Below, piece by piece: positions 61,855-64,000 of a stretch of 64,000 nucleotides of DNA. The notes beneath the pieces are model-generated. The model searched no databases and had not been told where the DNA came from. It saw only the letters and a program-made list of their open reading frames with translations. Made by a program: the position numbers and the translations under genes. Position 1 is the first letter of the stretch. Each line of letters begins with the position of its first letter. The stretch is from Ecdyonurus torrentis (Eukaryota > Arthropoda > Insecta > Ephemeroptera > Heptageniidae), in contig OX439137.1 in the NCBI GenBank assembly GCA_949318235.1, positions 10,340,532 to 10,404,531 on the forward strand, read 5' to 3'.

Positions 61855-62170
61855 TATAGGGTGTGTGCGCATGACATCATTCTGAATGCTTTTCAATGCT
61901 CTTCTTGAGCAATGAATAACATTGCTCAGCATAGGATAAACGTACTTTTTGGCTATTTTCTTTGGAAAATTAGCTTTTTTTTTTTTGTTATTATTATTTT
62001 TCTTGCATTACCGTACTTGAAAAACTAATTCAACCTGTTAACAGAATCATTGCTCTCAAAAGTATTGTGAAGTATTTTTAAACTGGCAAAATGTGTTATT
62101 TTCCCATACTAGCCCATGTTATTTAGCACTCACTTATAAATGGCGTCGACTTTAATGAAACCTCCTTATA
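61855..62170 (+). mobile_element. Family B MITE, diverged copy
   Basis: Left border TA then TAGGGTGTGTGCGCATGACA. The octamer position (61872) reads TGACATCA, one step from TGACGTCA and again 15 bp from the end. Body blocks GAATAACATTGCTCAGCATA, ATTGCTCTCAAAAGTATTG and ATGGCGTCGACTTTAATG are present. The right TIR is eroded (CCTCCTTATATA). This is the most diverged of the full-length copies. Confidence 0.8.
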
Positions 62171-63419
62171 TACAAGTAGTAACTATAGATGCACTGGTAG
62201 TGCGTAAACATTCACTGATATAGAGCTAACTTTTTAAATGCTTAATCTTTAGTATCAAATTTTGGATAATAACTTTAGGTACTTAGTATTAGTAACATAT
62301 TAGTATTAGTGCATTAGTATTTTTTTGTAAATGCATGGATGTTTACAGATAATGCGTGAAATGTTTCGTAAATATCGGTTTAAAAATACTATAGGCTCTC
62401 TCTCTATACTACTTCGTATTCTCTGTGTATGTATGATACAAAACAAATATGAAAAGCAGCTCTACAAATATACTTATATCGTTAATCGGGGATGTAGACA
62501 TTCAACGCCAAAACATTTCTATCTCAGACCCTCATCTCAAAATGTAAAGAAATTAAGAGCAAATTAAATTCTTTAACTTGATGAAATATCTCAAGAGTAG
62601 AGATAATTGGGTTTTCAAAGTCTAATTTACCATATACATTATGATGATAAACACATAGCTTCACATAGAATTAATCTTATTTATCTCAATTAACTCAAAA
62701 CTAAGTGTAAATATCTTAGATTTGCTTTGATTAATTTGCCTTTATAATCCGATATTACATCTTTTTTTGACGTTTGTTATCAAACAAGAAGATTCTAATT
62801 AAAACATTCTGTAACTGTTAACTCGTGTAAGGTTTATGAATTTGTATGGGATCAATACTTATTTCTATTGAATCACGTCGTTTTAATGCCGACAGAGAAG
62901 AGAGAGAGAGAGAGAGAGAGAGAAAGGTATTCAACTCCCACCGTTTCCTTTAACTTGTCATCTCTTTCACATGCACTGCAAATATTAATTAACCGATGTG
63001 CTTTGTATATTATACCCATGTCACTTGTGATGTATATAACTGATTATAATATGATAAGCAGAGCATGATAGCAAAAGAATCAAAGCTAATGAAGCCTATA
63101 ATATATAGCATATTTACTGGAAAGAAATCAGTATTTCATTAATTATATATAACATAGAATTTCTTTAAAGCCACTATAAAAATATTTTTAAATAAATTTT
63201 CTTTTAAAATAACATTTTGTGGCGATATGACATTTGACTACCAATAAATAATGTTCTTTATGCAAAAACGTAGAAGACAGAAATGCAATACTTAAATAAT
63301 GGTTTTCTATCATAAGTCACAGAAGAAGAAAATATTCAAAATGACAGTTATATAGTGTAATTATAGTTAAGGTACTGTAGCAATGAACAATTTAAAAAAA
63401 GTATTTTCAGAATGTATGC
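62171..63419. other. AT-rich DNA, one (GA)n array
   Basis: (GA)12 at about 62899-62923. The 78-codon frame 62331-62567 has a mixed C-terminus (GCRHSTPKHFYLRPSSQNVK) but no recognised domain, and is left uncalled. Confidence 0.4.
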
Positions 63420-63442
63420 AAAAAAAAAAAAAAAAAAAAAAA
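63420..63442 (+). repeat. Poly-A tract
   Basis: About 23 A residues. Confidence 0.9.
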
Positions 63443-63551
63443 ACTCTGATAGGTCTTGATAGATTAATAGCAATTCAAATGAAACCTTTTGCAATTATTC
63501 TTAGAAACCAAGTAAAAAGAAAAAATTGATTTAAATTCAGTACGAAATAAA

Positions 63552-63626
<75 letters not shown>
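63552..63626 (+). repeat. (GA)n microsatellite
   Basis: About 37 GA units with one AAA interruption near the start. Confidence 0.95.
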
Positions 63627-63627
<1 letters not shown>

Positions 63628-64000
63628 GAAGTGTGAACATGGAAAATTTATGACAAAAAAAATCTCCCAGTTTTAAGTAGAAAATGTGATTAACAGCGGT
63701 AGTAAGAATATTTCCATGTTGACTTTGTCATGTTTGGATAGTATAGCATGTAAAAGGATAATATTATTTAAATATTAACATTTACTTAATACAATACTCA
63801 TGCAAGTATTGTAATTTATATAATGTAAAATGTACACGGATAAAAAAGACTATACAAATAGGAATTTATATGATAAACTTTACATAGAAAAGTTTATGCC
63901 ATTGACAAAATTTAACCCCATCACCCTAAAAAAAAAGCGTTAAAAAGCTTGTACTTAGTTTTGCAATGCTTTAAAGTATTGTGGAATCATCGGTTATGAC
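63627..64000. other. AT-rich DNA without recognised features
   Basis: Nothing supported up to the window edge. Confidence 0.45.

Noticed and set aside
62331..62567. 78-codon frame as a gene
   Set aside because: No domain or context. Length is within what chance allows in 64 kb.

Overview
This window looks like non-coding DNA from a very AT-rich eukaryotic nuclear genome, roughly one quarter G+C by eye. It has no bacterial-type gene packing, ribosome binding sites or operons. There are many long A/T runs, at least fifteen GA/CT dinucleotide arrays, long AT arrays and dozens of short inverted-repeat transposon relics. This resembles an intergenic or long-intronic region of an invertebrate animal, but nothing here fixes the clade and I do not name a species. 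I recognise no complete protein-coding gene, rRNA, confident tRNA or CRISPR array. Most open frames longer than 60 codons are translations of (GA)n, (CT)n, (TA)n or poly-A/T, or lie inside palindromic repeats.

The readable content is mostly non-autonomous DNA transposons (MITEs and foldbacks), which fall into families. Family A (about 2.03, 43.5 and 49.5/52.3 kb), family C (19.2 and 44.2 kb) and a single element at 57.4 kb have TTAA at their ends. Family B (22.5, 25.6, 33.2, 42.8, 54.05 and 61.9 kb) has short inverted ends and TA flanks. Families D (3.6 and 10.4 kb) and E (29.9, 34.1, 39.0 and 60.4 kb) are palindromic. Singletons with clear inverted ends lie at 1.2, 8.5-9.5, 20.6, 31.4-32.0, 36.9, 37.2, 47.7 and 60.9 kb. 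Two related hAT-like elements lie at 24.2 and 48.05 kb, and the first has a perfect 8-bp target duplication. The largest structure, at 49753-52211, is a near-identical inverted repeat with 1.12-kb arms. It is inserted in a family A copy with an apparent 3-bp duplication.

The most unusual signal is the octamer TGACGTCA, the full cAMP-response-element palindrome. I found 19 exact copies, where well under one is expected at this base composition. Most lie inside five otherwise dissimilar repeat families. In family B it starts exactly 15 bp inside the 5' end of the element. In family A it is the core of a nearly perfect 24-bp palindrome.

Candidate coding fragments are few and weak. They are a possible terminal exon at 5340-5480, a possible exon at 23572-23679 running into a 51-bp tandem repeat that reiterates an acceptor-like CAG, a 50-codon frame at 23876-24028, an open frame on the minus strand at 30334-30540, and an 89-codon minus-strand frame at 37869-38138. 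Several 100-200 bp islands of higher G+C (11.8, 17.3, 28.3, 32.7, 36.4 and 56.5 kb) may be old SINEs or exons. The one at 56.5 kb has a perfect tRNA-type B box.
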